From Achromobacter pestifer (GTDB taxonomy: Bacteria; Pseudomonadota; Gammaproteobacteria; Burkholderiales; Burkholderiaceae_B), in NCBI RefSeq assembly GCF_013267355.1, contig NZ_CP053985.1, positions 2,356,001 to 2,420,000 of the forward strand: 64,000 nucleotides of DNA. The letters are read 5' to 3'. Shown in pieces: positions 18,646 through 28,381 of the stretch. A program made the translations under genes and the position numbers. Below the pieces are notes generated by a model. The model ran no database searches, had not been told where the DNA came from, and saw nothing but the letters and a program-made list of their open reading frames with translations. Position 1 is the stretch's first letter. Every line of letters starts with the position of its first letter.

Positions 18646-19545
18646 CTATTCGAAGCCGCGCGGGCCCAGCGCCTGCGCCATGTAGTCGATGAAGGACTTG
18701 ATGCGCGACGAAATCGCGGTGTTGCGGTAGTACACCGCGTTGATCGGCTGCCGCACGTCCTGCGTCTGCTTCACCAGCAGTTGCTGCAAGGCGCCGCTAT
18801 CGCGGTCGCCGCGCGTCATGAAGTCGGACAGGCAAACGACGCCGCCGTCGTTCAGCGCCAGCTGCCGCAGCGTTTCGCCGCTGTACGCGCGCACCTGCGG
18901 CTTGACGTGCAGGGCCTGGCCATCGGCCTCCAGCAAGGGCCATTCGTTCAGCGCCTCCAGCTGGCTGAAGCCCAGCAAGGTGTGCGAGGCCAGATCGGCC
19001 ACCCGCCTCGGCGTGCCGTGCGCGGCCAGATAGCCGGGGCTGGCCAGCACGCGGATGCGGCTATGGCCCAACCGCACCGCGTGCAGCGAGGAATCCTTCA
19101 GGTGCCCGATGCGGATGGCCAGGTCCGTGCGACGCTCCAGCAGATCGATGTTGCCTTCGTTGCTGTTCAGTTCAAGTTCCACCTGCGGATAGCGCGTGCG
19201 ATAGCCCGGCGCCAGCGGCGCGATCACGTGCAGCATGAAGGGCGTCGCCGCATCCACCCGCAAGAGTCCGGCCGGCTGGTCGCGGCGCAGGCTCATCAGT
19301 TCCTCGCTTTCCTCCACGGCGGCCACGATCTTGCGCGCCTGCTCCAGATAGGCCCGGCCTTCTTCGGTCAGTTCCAGCCGCCGCGTGGTCCGGCGCATCA
19401 GCGTGGTCTGCAACTTCTCTTCCAGCCGGCTCATGGTCCGGCTGGCGGCGGAAACGGTCTGTCCCAGCACGTCCGCGGCAGCGGTGATGGAACCGCTGTC
19501 CACGATGGCGATAAAGACCTGCATTTCGTCGAGCGTCGTCTTCAT
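18646..19545 (-). CDS. LysR family transcriptional regulator
   Basis: 299-residue LysR-type regulator. The N-terminal helix-turn-helix (about 1-60) reads [20 protein letters not shown] and [14 protein letters not shown]; the C-terminal effector domain follows. I use the ATG at 19545 because the family N-terminus starts there; an in-frame extension to 19617 would enter the divergent promoter. It faces away from dkgB, so it probably regulates that gene, as LysR proteins often do with divergent neighbours. The last helix and sequence [20 protein letters not shown] are typical of the CrgA/AaeR-like branch. Confidence 0.88.
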   Translation of the reverse strand: MKTTLDEMQVFIAIVDSGSITAAADVLGQTVSAASRTMSRLEEKLQTTLMRRTTRRLELTEEGRAYLEQARKIVAAVEESEELMSLRRDQPAGLLRVDAATPFMLHVIAPLAPGYRTRYPQVELELNSNEGNIDLLERRTDLAIRIGHLKDSSLHAVRLGHSRIRVLASPGYLAAHGTPRRVADLASHTLLGFSQLEALNEWPLLEADGQALHVKPQVRAYSGETLRQLALNDGGVVCLSDFMTRGDRDSGALQQLLVKQTQDVRQPINAVYYRNTAISSRIKSFIDYMAQALGPRGFE

Positions 19546-19667
19546 TCTTGCATTTATATCAAAAGTCTTTCGTGCATACCGGACTTTTTCCGCAAGTATC
19601 CGACGGGCACACTGCAAGCATTCCCGGGCCCCGCGCCCGGATCCGCGAACCTCCCCAGGAGTTACCC

Positions 19668-20471
19668 ATGAGCATTCCCGCCTTTGGCGTCGGCACCTTC
19701 CGCCTGCAGGGCCAGGCCGTCATCGATTCCGTGCGCAACGCGCTGGATCTCGGCTACCGCGCCATCGACACCGCGCAGATCTACGAAAACGAAGCCGAGG
19801 TCGGCCATGCCATCGCCGAATCCGGCGTGCCGCGCGATGAACTATTCGCCACGACCAAGATCTGGGTTCCGAACTACGCCCGCGACAAGCTCATCCCCAG
19901 CCTGAAGGACAGCCTGGCCAAACTGCGCAGCGACTACGCGGACCTGACCCTGATCCATTGGCCCGCGCCCGGCAACGGCGTGCCCGTCGAGGAATTCATG
20001 AGCGCGCTGGCCGAGGCCAAGACGCAGGGCCTGACCCGCCAGATCGGCATCTCCAACTTCCCCATCGCCGAAACGCGCGCCGCCATCGCCGCGGTGGGCC
20101 GCGAGCAGATCGCCACCAACCAGATCGAACTCAGCCCCTACCTGCAGAACCGCAAGCTCGCCGCCTTCCTGCGGGAACAAGGCATCCAGGTCACGTCGTA
20201 CATGACGCTGGCCTACGGCAAGGTGCTGAAGGATCCGGTCATCGGCCAGATCGCCCAACGCCACGACGCCACGCCCGCGCAGGTCGCGCTGGCCTGGGCC
20301 CTGCAGCTGGGCCATGCCGTCATTCCGTCATCGACCAAGCGCGAGAACCTGGCCAGCAACCTGCTGGCCCAGGATCTGCGGCTGACGGACGAGGACATGG
20401 CGCAAATCGCGGCGTTGGAGCGCAACGGGCGCGAAGTCAGTCCAGAAGGGCTGGCCGCGGCCTGGGACTAG
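19668..20471 (+). CDS. dkgB: 2,5-diketo-D-gluconate reductase B (aldo-keto reductase)
   Basis: NADPH-dependent aldo-keto reductase, 267 residues, almost exactly the length of E. coli DkgB, which it follows closely from [16 protein letters not shown] to the C-terminal [11 protein letters not shown]. These enzymes reduce methylglyoxal and other aldehydes. The tetrad is visible: Asp and Tyr in DTAQIYENE, Lys in TTKIW, His in LIHWPAP. An AGGAG ribosome site precedes the ATG at 19668. Divergent from the LysR gene across 122 bp. Confidence 0.93.
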   Translation: MSIPAFGVGTFRLQGQAVIDSVRNALDLGYRAIDTAQIYENEAEVGHAIAESGVPRDELFATTKIWVPNYARDKLIPSLKDSLAKLRSDYADLTLIHWPAPGNGVPVEEFMSALAEAKTQGLTRQIGISNFPIAETRAAIAAVGREQIATNQIELSPYLQNRKLAAFLREQGIQVTSYMTLAYGKVLKDPVIGQIAQRHDATPAQVALAWALQLGHAVIPSSTKRENLASNLLAQDLRLTDEDMAQIAALERNGREVSPEGLAAAWD

Positions 20472-20509
20472 GGCTTTGGCGCCATTACGCCGCAGCTGAG
20501 CATGGAGCG

Positions 20510-21289
20510 CTATCTCAGCACCAGCGTCGCGCCGATGACCTTCATCGTCGGCATCAACTGGCGCCAGGCGTCCTTGGGCATGGACGCCGGCCGCCGCAGC
20601 TGCGCCGCGGCGGGATCGTCCAGCAGATCGCCCTTGCAGGCGAACACGATGCTGTTGGTCATGTCGTCGTCCACCACCTCGAACATGGACGAGCCGAACG
20701 AGGCGCGCACCCGGTCCATGTACTCATGATGATCCGGGTGATTGACGTGGAAGTTGATCACCAGGATGCCGTCCTCGCGCAGGGCGCGCAGGCAATCGGC
20801 ATAGAACCCGGCCGAACACAGCGGACCGGGTATCCCGCCGACGCCGAACCCGTCCAGGAAAATCACGTCGGCATGCCCCGACAAGCCGCGCATGTAGTCT
20901 GCGGCGTCCGCCTGGACCACTCGGAACCGTTCGTCGTCGCGCGGCACCATGAAGGCGTCGCGCAAGGCGATGACCGCAGGATCGATCTCGACCACCTCGA
21001 TGGCGCTGTCCGTCAGGTAGCGATGGCAGAACTTGGGCAGCGAGCCGCCCCCCAGCCCCACCATCAGGATGCGGGCGGGGTCCGGTTTGAAGAGCACGAA
21101 GCCCATCATCATCCGCGTGTACTCCAGTTCGAGCGCATCGGGATTGAGCGTGGACATGCTGCTCTGGATTTCCTGCTGCGTGAAATGCAGGGTTCGCCGG
21201 GTGCCAGCGTTCTGGACGAAAGGCCGCAGGTATGCCGCAGGCTCGCCTGCGGGCGCGGTATCGGGGGAAAGGGAGACGTCGTCGGGCAT
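20510..21289 (-). CDS. spermidine synthase-like methyltransferase-fold protein
   Basis: About 259 residues with the spermine/spermidine synthase fold. The nucleotide-binding loop MVGLGGGSLPKF, the acidic VVEIDPAVIALRDAF and the LDGFGVGGIPGPLCSAGFY region resemble polyamine synthases. The start is uncertain: ATG at 21289, ATG at 21298 or GTG at 21331 are all in frame and none has a good ribosome site. Family members with only this domain are often of unknown substrate, so true spermidine synthesis is not certain. It lies 39 nt beyond the convergent dkgB gene. Confidence 0.75.
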   Translation of the reverse strand: MPDDVSLSPDTAPAGEPAAYLRPFVQNAGTRRTLHFTQQEIQSSMSTLNPDALELEYTRMMMGFVLFKPDPARILMVGLGGGSLPKFCHRYLTDSAIEVVEIDPAVIALRDAFMVPRDDERFRVVQADAADYMRGLSGHADVIFLDGFGVGGIPGPLCSAGFYADCLRALREDGILVINFHVNHPDHHEYMDRVRASFGSSMFEVVDDDMTNSIVFACKGDLLDDPAAAQLRRPASMPKDAWRQLMPTMKVIGATLVLR

Positions 21290-21362
21290 GAAGCGCATGC
21301 GTATTGCAGGAAAATACGCTGAAGATAACACTGCCCGGCCCGGCGCCGCCCCCCGCGGCCCC

Positions 21363-21782
21363 TCAGATCAGCAGCACGGGGCAGGGCGCGTGGGCGATGA
21401 CCCGCGAGCACACCGACCCCAACAGGGCGTCCAGGAATGGCGCCCGATGGTGCGAACCCATCACGATGGCCGCGGCGCCCACCTTGACCGCGTGCGCCAC
21501 GATCTTGTCCGGCGTGTGGCCCGTAAGCTCGTGGCATTCGAAGCCAATGTTGCCCGCACTCAGGATTTCGACCACGGACTTCATTGCCTTGTCGCTCTCT
21601 TCGTGATGCCAGGCGTCGATGTCGGCCTGACCGATGAAGGCTTTGACGTCGCCGGTCACATCGGGCTCGCAATGCAATACGTGCACCGTGAAATCCCGGT
21701 TCAGCAAAGGTCCATCAACCAGATAGCGCGCCGCGGCATCGCTGTGGCTGGACCCATCGGTGGCAAGAATGATCGTGTTCAT
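21363..21782 (-). CDS. universal stress protein UspA family
   Basis: 139-residue single-domain Usp. It begins MNTIILATDGSSHSDAAARY, with the conserved Asp of the nucleotide pocket, and ends AAAIVMGSHHRAPFLDALLGSVCSRVIAHAPCPVLLI. The ATP-binding motif G-x2-G-x9-G-S is imperfect here: the second Gly is His, so ATP binding is doubtful. The gene follows the TerC-family gene by 23 nt in the same direction and is probably co-transcribed with it. Confidence 0.9.
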   Translation of the reverse strand: MNTIILATDGSSHSDAAARYLVDGPLLNRDFTVHVLHCEPDVTGDVKAFIGQADIDAWHHEESDKAMKSVVEILSAGNIGFECHELTGHTPDKIVAHAVKVGAAAIVMGSHHRAPFLDALLGSVCSRVIAHAPCPVLLI

Positions 21783-21805
21783 GACAGATCTCCGGTTCGT
21801 GGGGC

Positions 21806-22789
21806 TCAACCCTTGTGGCGCGCGGCCCTGGCCGCGGCCCGTTTGGGCAGAATCAGGCTGGCGCCCACGGATGCCAGCAAGATCAGGCCTACCGCCACCA
21901 GCGACCACTGCACCGGCACATGGAACCATGGCGCGGCCAGCATCTTGCCGCCGATGATGATGAGCACCGCGGCAAGTCCGTGCTTGAGGTAGCGGAAACG
22001 CTCCCGCATGTCGGCCAGCAGGAAGTACAGCGCCCGCAGGCCCATGATAGCGAAGATGTTGGAAGTAAAGACCAGGAACGGGTCGGTGGTGACGGCGAAG
22101 ATGGCGGGGATGCTGTCGACCGCAAACACCACGTCGCTCGCCTCTATCATCAGCAGCACGACGAACATGGGCGTGGCATGCCGCAGGCCGCCTATGCGCA
22201 CGAAGAACGATTCGCCGTGATAGTCCTTGGTGATGCGCATGGACGAGCGCAGCAGGCGCACCAGCGGATTGCGGGCGATGTCCGGCTGATGGTCCGCCCG
22301 GGCCAGCATCTTCGCCCCCGTCGCCACCAGCAGCACGCCGAACACGTAGAACAGCCAGTCGAACTTCGACAGCAGCCAGACGCCCGCCAGAATCATGCCG
22401 ACCCGCATCACGATGGCGCCCAGCACGCCGTACAACAGTACCCGGCGCTGCAATTCCAGCGGCACCGCGAAGTAGCCGAAGATCAGCGAGAACACGAACA
22501 TATTGTCCACGGACAGGGACAGTTCGATCAGGTAGCCGGTGTAGAACTCCAGCGTTTTCCGGTGCGCAATGTCGCGCCCCAGGGTGGCGTCCAGATACCA
22601 CCACATCAGGGCGCCGAACAACGCGGCCAGCGTCATCCACACGCCTACCCAGAACAGCGCTTCCCGCGGCCGCACGCGATGCGCATGCCGGCCGCCCAGC
22701 ACGTAGAGATCCAGCGCCAGCACGACCAGCACAAAGCCTACGAACCCCGCCCACATCGGCATGGTGGCAAAGGTCTCGACCTGATTCAT
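21806..22789 (-). CDS. TerC/Alx family integral membrane protein
   Basis: 327-residue inner-membrane protein with 8-9 hydrophobic helices. The family hallmarks are two acidic-containing helices: FYTGYLIELSLSVDNMFVFS and MIEASDVVFAVDSIPAIFAVT. TerC/Alx proteins are linked to manganese export and to metal, tellurite and alkaline stress. The ATG at 22789 has GGAGG six bases upstream, so a longer reading to 22843 is rejected. Upstream of and probably co-transcribed with the UspA gene. Confidence 0.9.
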   Translation of the reverse strand: MNQVETFATMPMWAGFVGFVLVVLALDLYVLGGRHAHRVRPREALFWVGVWMTLAALFGALMWWYLDATLGRDIAHRKTLEFYTGYLIELSLSVDNMFVFSLIFGYFAVPLELQRRVLLYGVLGAIVMRVGMILAGVWLLSKFDWLFYVFGVLLVATGAKMLARADHQPDIARNPLVRLLRSSMRITKDYHGESFFVRIGGLRHATPMFVVLLMIEASDVVFAVDSIPAIFAVTTDPFLVFTSNIFAIMGLRALYFLLADMRERFRYLKHGLAAVLIIIGGKMLAAPWFHVPVQWSLVAVGLILLASVGASLILPKRAAARAARHKG

Positions 22790-23052
22790 CAGGACCTCCC
22801 GCCGTCGCTGCAAAACCGCTATGCGACAGCCAGCGGTACACAATGCATGTACGGATCCAGTCTAGAACTTCCGGATGCGCCAAACAATTCGCCCGGATCG
22901 AACTGACGTTCAGGTTTTTTGGAACGTTCCGGCATGGTCCTTGCGGCGGCCGCGCCGCGCTTCTTGACCATTTTCCGCTTCCGGCACAAACTCGCGCAGC
23001 AAGACGCGGGTGCTGTCGCGGTTGTCCCAAAGAGTCCTAGCCGGAGCCGGTC

Positions 23053-24318
23053 ATGCCCTGGACGCAAACGGCGGTCGAATTCTTCACCCATCTGGCGCCC
23101 TTTACGCGCTTCCTGCTGTGGCTGCTGCTGTTCCTGCTGGTGCCGCTGCTCTGCGAGCGCGCGCGCATACCCGGCGTCATCGGCTTCCTGATCGCCGGAC
23201 TGATCCTGGGCCCTGCCGGCATCGGGCTGCTGCGGCCCGACACGCCGCTGACCCAGCTGATATCCGAGCTGGGCGTGGCGCTGCTGCTGTTCTTCATCGG
23301 CTACGACATCGATTTTTCCAAGCTGCGGCAAGCGAAAGCGCAGGTGCTCTGGTTCGGCCTGCTGACCTTCGGCCTGCCCCTGGCGATGGGCTATGCGATC
23401 GCCCGCGGCTGCGGTTATACCGTCAACGCCTCGCTATTGATCGGATCGCTGATCGCCTCCCACACACTGCTGGCCTACCCGGTGGCCGCGCGCCTCGGAC
23501 TGGGCGAGCGCCTGAGCGTCATGGCGACCTCCGGCGCCACCGTGTTCACCGACATCGCCGCCATGCTGGTGCTGGCCGTGTGCCTGGTGACGCACCGCCG
23601 CGGATTCTCGGTGGCGGCGTTGGACATGCAGATGTTGCAAGTGGCGATCTTCATTCCGCTGGTGATCTTCGGCGGGCGCTGGGTGTTGAGCTGGCTGCTG
23701 GCCCGCATGCATCGCGACGAATCGCGCCTGATGATTCTGTTCCTGGCCGTAGCGTGCGCCACGCAGGCGGCCGAGCTGTTCGGCCTGGACGGCATCGTGG
23801 GAGCCTTTCTGGCTGGCATCGCGGCACGCCAGGCCACGCCTCACCCAAGCAACGCCGGCGTGCTCAAAGTGCTGAGCGATACCTTCCTGATTCCCGCGTT
23901 CTTCATGGTGACCGGCATGCTGCTGCATCCCATCGAAGCGCTGCGCACCTTCGTCGAACAGCCGCTGCTGGCGTTCGGCCTGCTGGCCGCCCTGTTGCTG
24001 GCCAAGCTCCTGGCGGCGATAGGGGTGGGACTGCCGTTCCGCTACAGCCGCAACGAGATCGGGCTGGTGTGGAGCCTGACATTGCCGCAGGTCGCCGCCA
24101 CGCTGGCAGCCGCCACCGTCGCCTACAAGACGGTCAATTCGGCCGGGCGGCCACTGATAGACCTGCCGGTTTTGAACGTGATCCTGATGCTGGTCGTCCT
24201 GACCTCGCTGGGCGCCCCCCTGCTGACACAGCGTTTCGCCGACAGAATGACAGGCTCGCAACCGCGACCGGATCCCGGCGGCCCGGACCCCGCCGGCGGC
24301 GTGGCGCGGGCGGGCTGA
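23053..24318 (+). CDS. monovalent cation:proton antiporter-2 (CPA2/Kef-type) membrane protein
   Basis: 421-residue transporter with about 12 hydrophobic helices: Na+/H+ exchanger-type domain only, with no RCK/TrkA nucleotide-binding domain after it. PGVIGFLIAGLILGPAGIGLL, ISELGVALLLFFIGYDIDFSKL and the GLDGIVGAFLAGIAA segment with its Asp are characteristic. The C-terminus is a short Pro/Gly-rich tail. Likely exchanges K+ or Na+ for protons. Divergent from the TerC gene across 263 bp; no partner gene is adjacent. Confidence 0.88.
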   Translation: MPWTQTAVEFFTHLAPFTRFLLWLLLFLLVPLLCERARIPGVIGFLIAGLILGPAGIGLLRPDTPLTQLISELGVALLLFFIGYDIDFSKLRQAKAQVLWFGLLTFGLPLAMGYAIARGCGYTVNASLLIGSLIASHTLLAYPVAARLGLGERLSVMATSGATVFTDIAAMLVLAVCLVTHRRGFSVAALDMQMLQVAIFIPLVIFGGRWVLSWLLARMHRDESRLMILFLAVACATQAAELFGLDGIVGAFLAGIAARQATPHPSNAGVLKVLSDTFLIPAFFMVTGMLLHPIEALRTFVEQPLLAFGLLAALLLAKLLAAIGVGLPFRYSRNEIGLVWSLTLPQVAATLAAATVAYKTVNSAGRPLIDLPVLNVILMLVVLTSLGAPLLTQRFADRMTGSQPRPDPGGPDPAGGVARAG

Positions 24319-24496
24319 GCGCTCCCGATCCGGGATATTGACGCCGTCCCTGTTTGATCGGAAACTGAACGACATGCGACGCTCGTCGCTTTGCTCGTGC
24401 TGGTCATCTTGAACTGTACTGAAACGCAAGGAACGAGGTCGCGCCGCCGTGTTGTGGACGGCAGTGTCTTCCCGCGTTCCTGTTCGTGGAGACCTT

Positions 24497-26020
24497 ATGC
24501 TTACTGCCCGCCGCAATTGTCCGCGCGTCCTGGCCATGGCCGCCGTAGCCCTGCTGACCGCCTGCGCCGGGCCGCCGGAGCATTCCGCCGGCTACAAGAT
24601 GAGCACGCCGACGCCGCCGCAGATTCTGACGCCGGCCAACGTCGAGACCCGCATCGGCCGCCTGGAATTCTTCGATGGCGTGCCCACCCCGGACACCGCC
24701 CGCAAGGTCTATGACAATCTCGACTTCCTGCGCGGCGTCGAGGCGTTTCTGAACGGCATCCCCGGCGCGTCCATGGTCTCGATCCGCGCCGGGCTGCGCG
24801 AGGCAGGCGCCACCGGCAGCACTGTCGGCATTTTCGAAACGCTGATGGACTCGCGCTCCCTGTTCCTCACGGCCAACACCGAGACCGTGTACTTCTGGAA
24901 CTGGATGGACCTGAAGAACGGCCCCGTGGTCGTGGAGACCCCGCCGGGCATCCTGGGCGTGGTCGACGACTTCTGGTTCCGCTACGTGACCGACATGGGC
25001 AATGCCGGACCCGACAAGGGCAAAGGCGGCAAGTACCTGTTCGTGCCGCCCGGCTACAAGGGCCCGCTGCCAGCCCAAGGCTATTTCGTGCAGCATTCCC
25101 CCACTTACGGCAACCTGCTGTTCGGCCGGGCCTTCATGAAAAACGGCGATCCGGCGCCCGGCGTGCAGGGCGTCAAGGCCGGCCTGCGCGTCTATCCCTA
25201 CAGCCAAGCAGGCGCGCCACCGCCGACGCGCTTCATCAACCTTTCCGGCAAGGTGATGAACACCATTCACGCCAACAACTACGCATTCTTCGACGAGGTG
25301 AACCAGATCATCCAGGAAGAGCCGGCAGGCGCCTACGGTGCCGACATGACCGGTCTGTATGCGGCGATCGGGATGCGCAAGGGCCAACCTTTCGAACCCG
25401 ACGCGCGCATGAAGGCCATCCTGACCGACGCCGTGGCCGTGGGCAACGCCACGGCGCGCGCCATCGATTTCGCCAACCGCGATCCCGCCACGCGCATCTA
25501 TCCAGACCGGCACTGGAACACGCCATTCGTCGGTGGCAGCTATGAATGGCTGAACGACGGCGCGCGCAATTTCGACGCCCGCACCATGTTCTTCTATGCC
25601 GCGACCATAGACACCCCGGCCATGGCCGTTGCCATGCCGGGCATCGGATCGCAATACGCCGCGGCCAACTATGACGCGCAAGGCAAGCCGCTGGATGGAA
25701 GCCGCCAATACGTGCTGCGCGTTCCGCCCAACGTGCCTGCCAAGGACTTCTGGTCCGTGGTGGTCTATGACACGCAGACGCGCTCCATGCTGCAGACGGA
25801 CCAGCCGTTCCCCAGCCTGTCCAGCGAAAAGCAGCTGCACGCCAACGCGGACGGTTCGGTCGATCTGTATTTCGGTCCCCAGGCGCCCGCGGGCAAGGAA
25901 CAGAACTGGATCCAGACCATACCCGGCAAGAGCTGGATGGTGATCTTCCGCCTCTATGGCCCCCTGCAAGCCTGGTTCGACAAGACCTGGAAACTCAACG
26001 ACATCGAGGCCGCGCGCTAG
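24497..26020 (+). CDS. DUF1254/DUF1214 lipoprotein, first of a tandem pair
   Basis: 507-residue exported protein of unknown function. The start at 24497 has GGAGA upstream and gives a signal peptide with lipobox LLTAC, so an envelope lipoprotein is likely. DUF1254 fills about residues 60-200 (NTETVYFWNWMDLKNGPVVVE is typical) and DUF1214 the C-terminal third (PAKDFWSVVVYDTQTRSMLQ ... LYFGPQAP ... WFDKTWKL). The following gene is a diverged paralogue with the same two domains, implying local duplication. Often found in Burkholderiales without known activity. Confidence 0.85.
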   Translation: MLTARRNCPRVLAMAAVALLTACAGPPEHSAGYKMSTPTPPQILTPANVETRIGRLEFFDGVPTPDTARKVYDNLDFLRGVEAFLNGIPGASMVSIRAGLREAGATGSTVGIFETLMDSRSLFLTANTETVYFWNWMDLKNGPVVVETPPGILGVVDDFWFRYVTDMGNAGPDKGKGGKYLFVPPGYKGPLPAQGYFVQHSPTYGNLLFGRAFMKNGDPAPGVQGVKAGLRVYPYSQAGAPPPTRFINLSGKVMNTIHANNYAFFDEVNQIIQEEPAGAYGADMTGLYAAIGMRKGQPFEPDARMKAILTDAVAVGNATARAIDFANRDPATRIYPDRHWNTPFVGGSYEWLNDGARNFDARTMFFYAATIDTPAMAVAMPGIGSQYAAANYDAQGKPLDGSRQYVLRVPPNVPAKDFWSVVVYDTQTRSMLQTDQPFPSLSSEKQLHANADGSVDLYFGPQAPAGKEQNWIQTIPGKSWMVIFRLYGPLQAWFDKTWKLNDIEAAR

Positions 26021-26096
26021 GTCTCCCTGGACATTTTTACCTGGAACGACAACCCGCCTTTTTCTCCCCAACCTGAAGTCTGGAGACCGGAACACC

Positions 26097-27545
26097 ATGA
26101 TGAACCGTACCCTGACCGTCGCGCTGGCGCTGGCATGCGCCGGCGCGGCGCATGCCAAGGACGCAACGCCTTACCGCTACGAGCGCGGCTATCCCACGCC
26201 GCAGACCTCGCAACAGGTGCGCGCCGACCAAACGCTGCAGCGCGCCCTGATTGCGTACCGCTATTGGTATCCCACAGTCTCGGTGGAAGGCATCTTCAAC
26301 GGCAACCGCGCCGTCGGTATCGAGGACGGCAAGCAATGGGGCATCGCCGCGGCCGGCCCCCGACAGGTCGGCTTCACGCTCAACTCCGACACCCCCTACG
26401 GCTCGGCCGTCATTGACCTGAGCCAGGGCCCCGTGGTCATCGAGCTGCCGCCCGGCCCCTACATCGGCCTGGTCAACGACCACAATCAGGGCTGGGTACA
26501 GGACCTGGGCCTGCCGGGGCCCGACGCAGGCAAGGGCGGCAAACACTTGGTGCTCCCGCCGGGATATGAGGGAAAAGTACCCGAGGGCTATCACGTAGGC
26601 CGTTCGCCCTCGCTGAAAAACCTGCTCGCGCTGCGTGCCATGCCGATAGGCGGCGACGTTCCCAAGGCGCTGGACGCCCTGCGCGCGGTCAAGATCCATC
26701 CCTGGACCGAACAAGGCGCGGCCGGCCAGCCCCTGGCTGCGGTGGACACGACGCGCATGGCCATGGACAGTTCCTCGCTGAAATGGGAAGACAACTTCCA
26801 GTTCTGGGAGGTGCTGAACAAGATCGTTCAGGAGGAGCCGGTCGCAATTGCCGCAAGACCCATGTATGGGCTGCTGGGCGAGTTGGGCATTGAAAAGGGC
26901 AAGCCCTTCAAGCCGGACGCGAAGCTCAAGGAAACGCTGACCAAGGCCGCCCGCCTGGGGCGCGACCAGATGCTGGTGACCGCCTTCGACAGCGACCGCG
27001 CCGACCGCAAGGCCTGGCCCGACCGTCGCTGGGAATGGGTCGGCCTGGTGCCAGGCAGCGCGCAGTTCGAGACCACATCCGGCATGGACATGGACGCCCG
27101 CGACCGCTGGTTCGCGCAGGCCATCGTGGCCTCGCCCGCCATGTTCCGCCGCGACGCCGGCGCGGGCTCGCTCTATTGGCTGGGCGCGCGCGACGCGCAA
27201 GGCGCCTACCTGGACGGCGGCAAGCAATACACGCTGGTCGTGCCGCAGCCGGTGCCGGGCAAGCTGTTCTGGTCGATCACGCTGTACGACAGCAAGACCC
27301 GTTCACAGGTGCAGACCGACCAGGACAAGGCCGCGCTGCGCTCGCTGTTCGAGCTCAAGGACGTGGATCAGAGCAAGCCGCTTACGCTCTACTTCGGACC
27401 CAAGGCCCCGGCGGGCCAGGAAAGCCGCTGGATCAAGACCAATCCCGGCCAGGGCTGGTTCGCCTACTTCCGTATCTACGGGCCGGAGGCGGCCGCCTTC
27501 GACAAGAGCTGGAAGCCGGGTGACTTCCAGCGCAGCGGCAAGTAG
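26097..27545 (+). CDS. DUF1254/DUF1214 secreted protein, second of a tandem pair
   Basis: 482-residue protein with a cleavable signal peptide (MMNRTLTVALALACAGAAHA) and no lipobox, so probably periplasmic, unlike its lipoprotein neighbour. DUF1254 (about 60-180: LNSDTPYGSAVIDLSQGPVVIELPP) and DUF1214 (PGKLFWSITLYDSKTRSQVQ, LYFGPKAPAGQES, AAAFDKSWKPGDF) align with the upstream gene. ATG at 26097 or 26100 could be the start; an earlier in-frame reading overlaps the upstream gene and lacks the signal peptide. The 76-nt gap suggests one transcript. Confidence 0.85.
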   Translation: MMNRTLTVALALACAGAAHAKDATPYRYERGYPTPQTSQQVRADQTLQRALIAYRYWYPTVSVEGIFNGNRAVGIEDGKQWGIAAAGPRQVGFTLNSDTPYGSAVIDLSQGPVVIELPPGPYIGLVNDHNQGWVQDLGLPGPDAGKGGKHLVLPPGYEGKVPEGYHVGRSPSLKNLLALRAMPIGGDVPKALDALRAVKIHPWTEQGAAGQPLAAVDTTRMAMDSSSLKWEDNFQFWEVLNKIVQEEPVAIAARPMYGLLGELGIEKGKPFKPDAKLKETLTKAARLGRDQMLVTAFDSDRADRKAWPDRRWEWVGLVPGSAQFETTSGMDMDARDRWFAQAIVASPAMFRRDAGAGSLYWLGARDAQGAYLDGGKQYTLVVPQPVPGKLFWSITLYDSKTRSQVQTDQDKAALRSLFELKDVDQSKPLTLYFGPKAPAGQESRWIKTNPGQGWFAYFRIYGPEAAAFDKSWKPGDFQRSGK

Positions 27546-27557
27546 CGCAGCAGAGTT

Positions 27558-27588
27558 CCGATCGCGTCATCGGCGATGGCGCGATCGG
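27558..27588. terminator. bidirectional hairpin between convergent genes
   Basis: CCGATCGCG (27558-27566) pairs perfectly with CGCGATCGG (27580-27588) across a 13-nt loop, between the end of the second DUF1254 gene and the end of the SDR gene. No T-run, so termination efficiency is uncertain. Confidence 0.5.
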
Positions 27589-27592
27589 CGGC

Positions 27593-28369
27593 TCAGCCCA
27601 GATACTCCACGTTGCCGCAGACCGAAATGCTCTGCCCACTGATGATGGCGCCTTCATCCGAACACAGGAAGGCGACCTGATTGGCCACGTCCTCCGGACT
27701 GGTCATGCGGCGCAACGACACCTTATCCACAAGCTGCGCGCGCATCGCGTCGTTGCTCACGCCACCGGCAGTGGCGCGGGCTGCGATGACCCGTTCGACA
27801 CGGTCGCCAGACACCACGCCTGGCAGCACGGAATTGACGCGGATGTTCGACGGCCCCAGCTCCATCGCCCAGGTCTGCGTCAGGCCAGCCAGTCCGAATT
27901 TGCTGGCGCTATAGGGCGAGCGCAGCGAGAAGCCCAGGCGGCCCGCCACCGACGAGATATTGACGATGGATCCGCCGCCTGCCGCGCGCAGCAACGGCAC
28001 CGCGCTGCGCGCGCACAGGAAGGTTCCGGTCAGATTGACATCCAGCGTGCGCTGCCACGCATCCAGCGCAGTCTCCTCCAGACGGCTGGTCGGACCGGAC
28101 ACGCCCGCATTGTTGATGAGCGCATCGAGCTTGCCCCACCTATCCGACAGCTCGCCGAACATGGCCAGGACTTGCGCTTCGCTGGATATGTCGGTCACGC
28201 TGACGCCCAGGCGCGGATGCGCGGCCGCCGCCGCCTTGCACGCGGCTTCATCCACATCGCAGACATGCACCTCGGCGCCCGACTCCAGAAACTTGCGTGC
28301 GATCGCGAGGCCTATGCCTTGTGCGCCCGCAGTGACGAGGACGTGTTTTCCTTGCAACGAATGGCTCAT
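27593..28369 (-). CDS. short-chain dehydrogenase/reductase
   Basis: 258-residue classical SDR with NAD(P)-binding loop TAGAQGIG (Ala where most have Gly at the second position), NNAGV, catalytic Ser in VNISSVAG and YSASK. The acidic residue in VCDVDEA at the end of the second strand favours NAD(H). It is the distal gene of a three-gene unit with a beta-keto acid cleavage enzyme and a binding protein, so it probably oxidises a hydroxy acid to the beta-keto acid that the neighbour cleaves. That pathway role is inferred. Confidence 0.87.
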   Translation of the reverse strand: MSHSLQGKHVLVTAGAQGIGLAIARKFLESGAEVHVCDVDEAACKAAAAAHPRLGVSVTDISSEAQVLAMFGELSDRWGKLDALINNAGVSGPTSRLEETALDAWQRTLDVNLTGTFLCARSAVPLLRAAGGGSIVNISSVAGRLGFSLRSPYSASKFGLAGLTQTWAMELGPSNIRVNSVLPGVVSGDRVERVIAARATAGGVSNDAMRAQLVDKVSLRRMTSPEDVANQVAFLCSDEGAIISGQSISVCGNVEYLG

Positions 28370-28381
28370 GGCATTTCCTTT

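Noticed and set aside
22921..22930. GGAACGTTCC palindrome after a T-run between the TerC and antiporter genes
   Set aside because: Only 10 bp, not matching a known operator I can name; too weak to list as a site.
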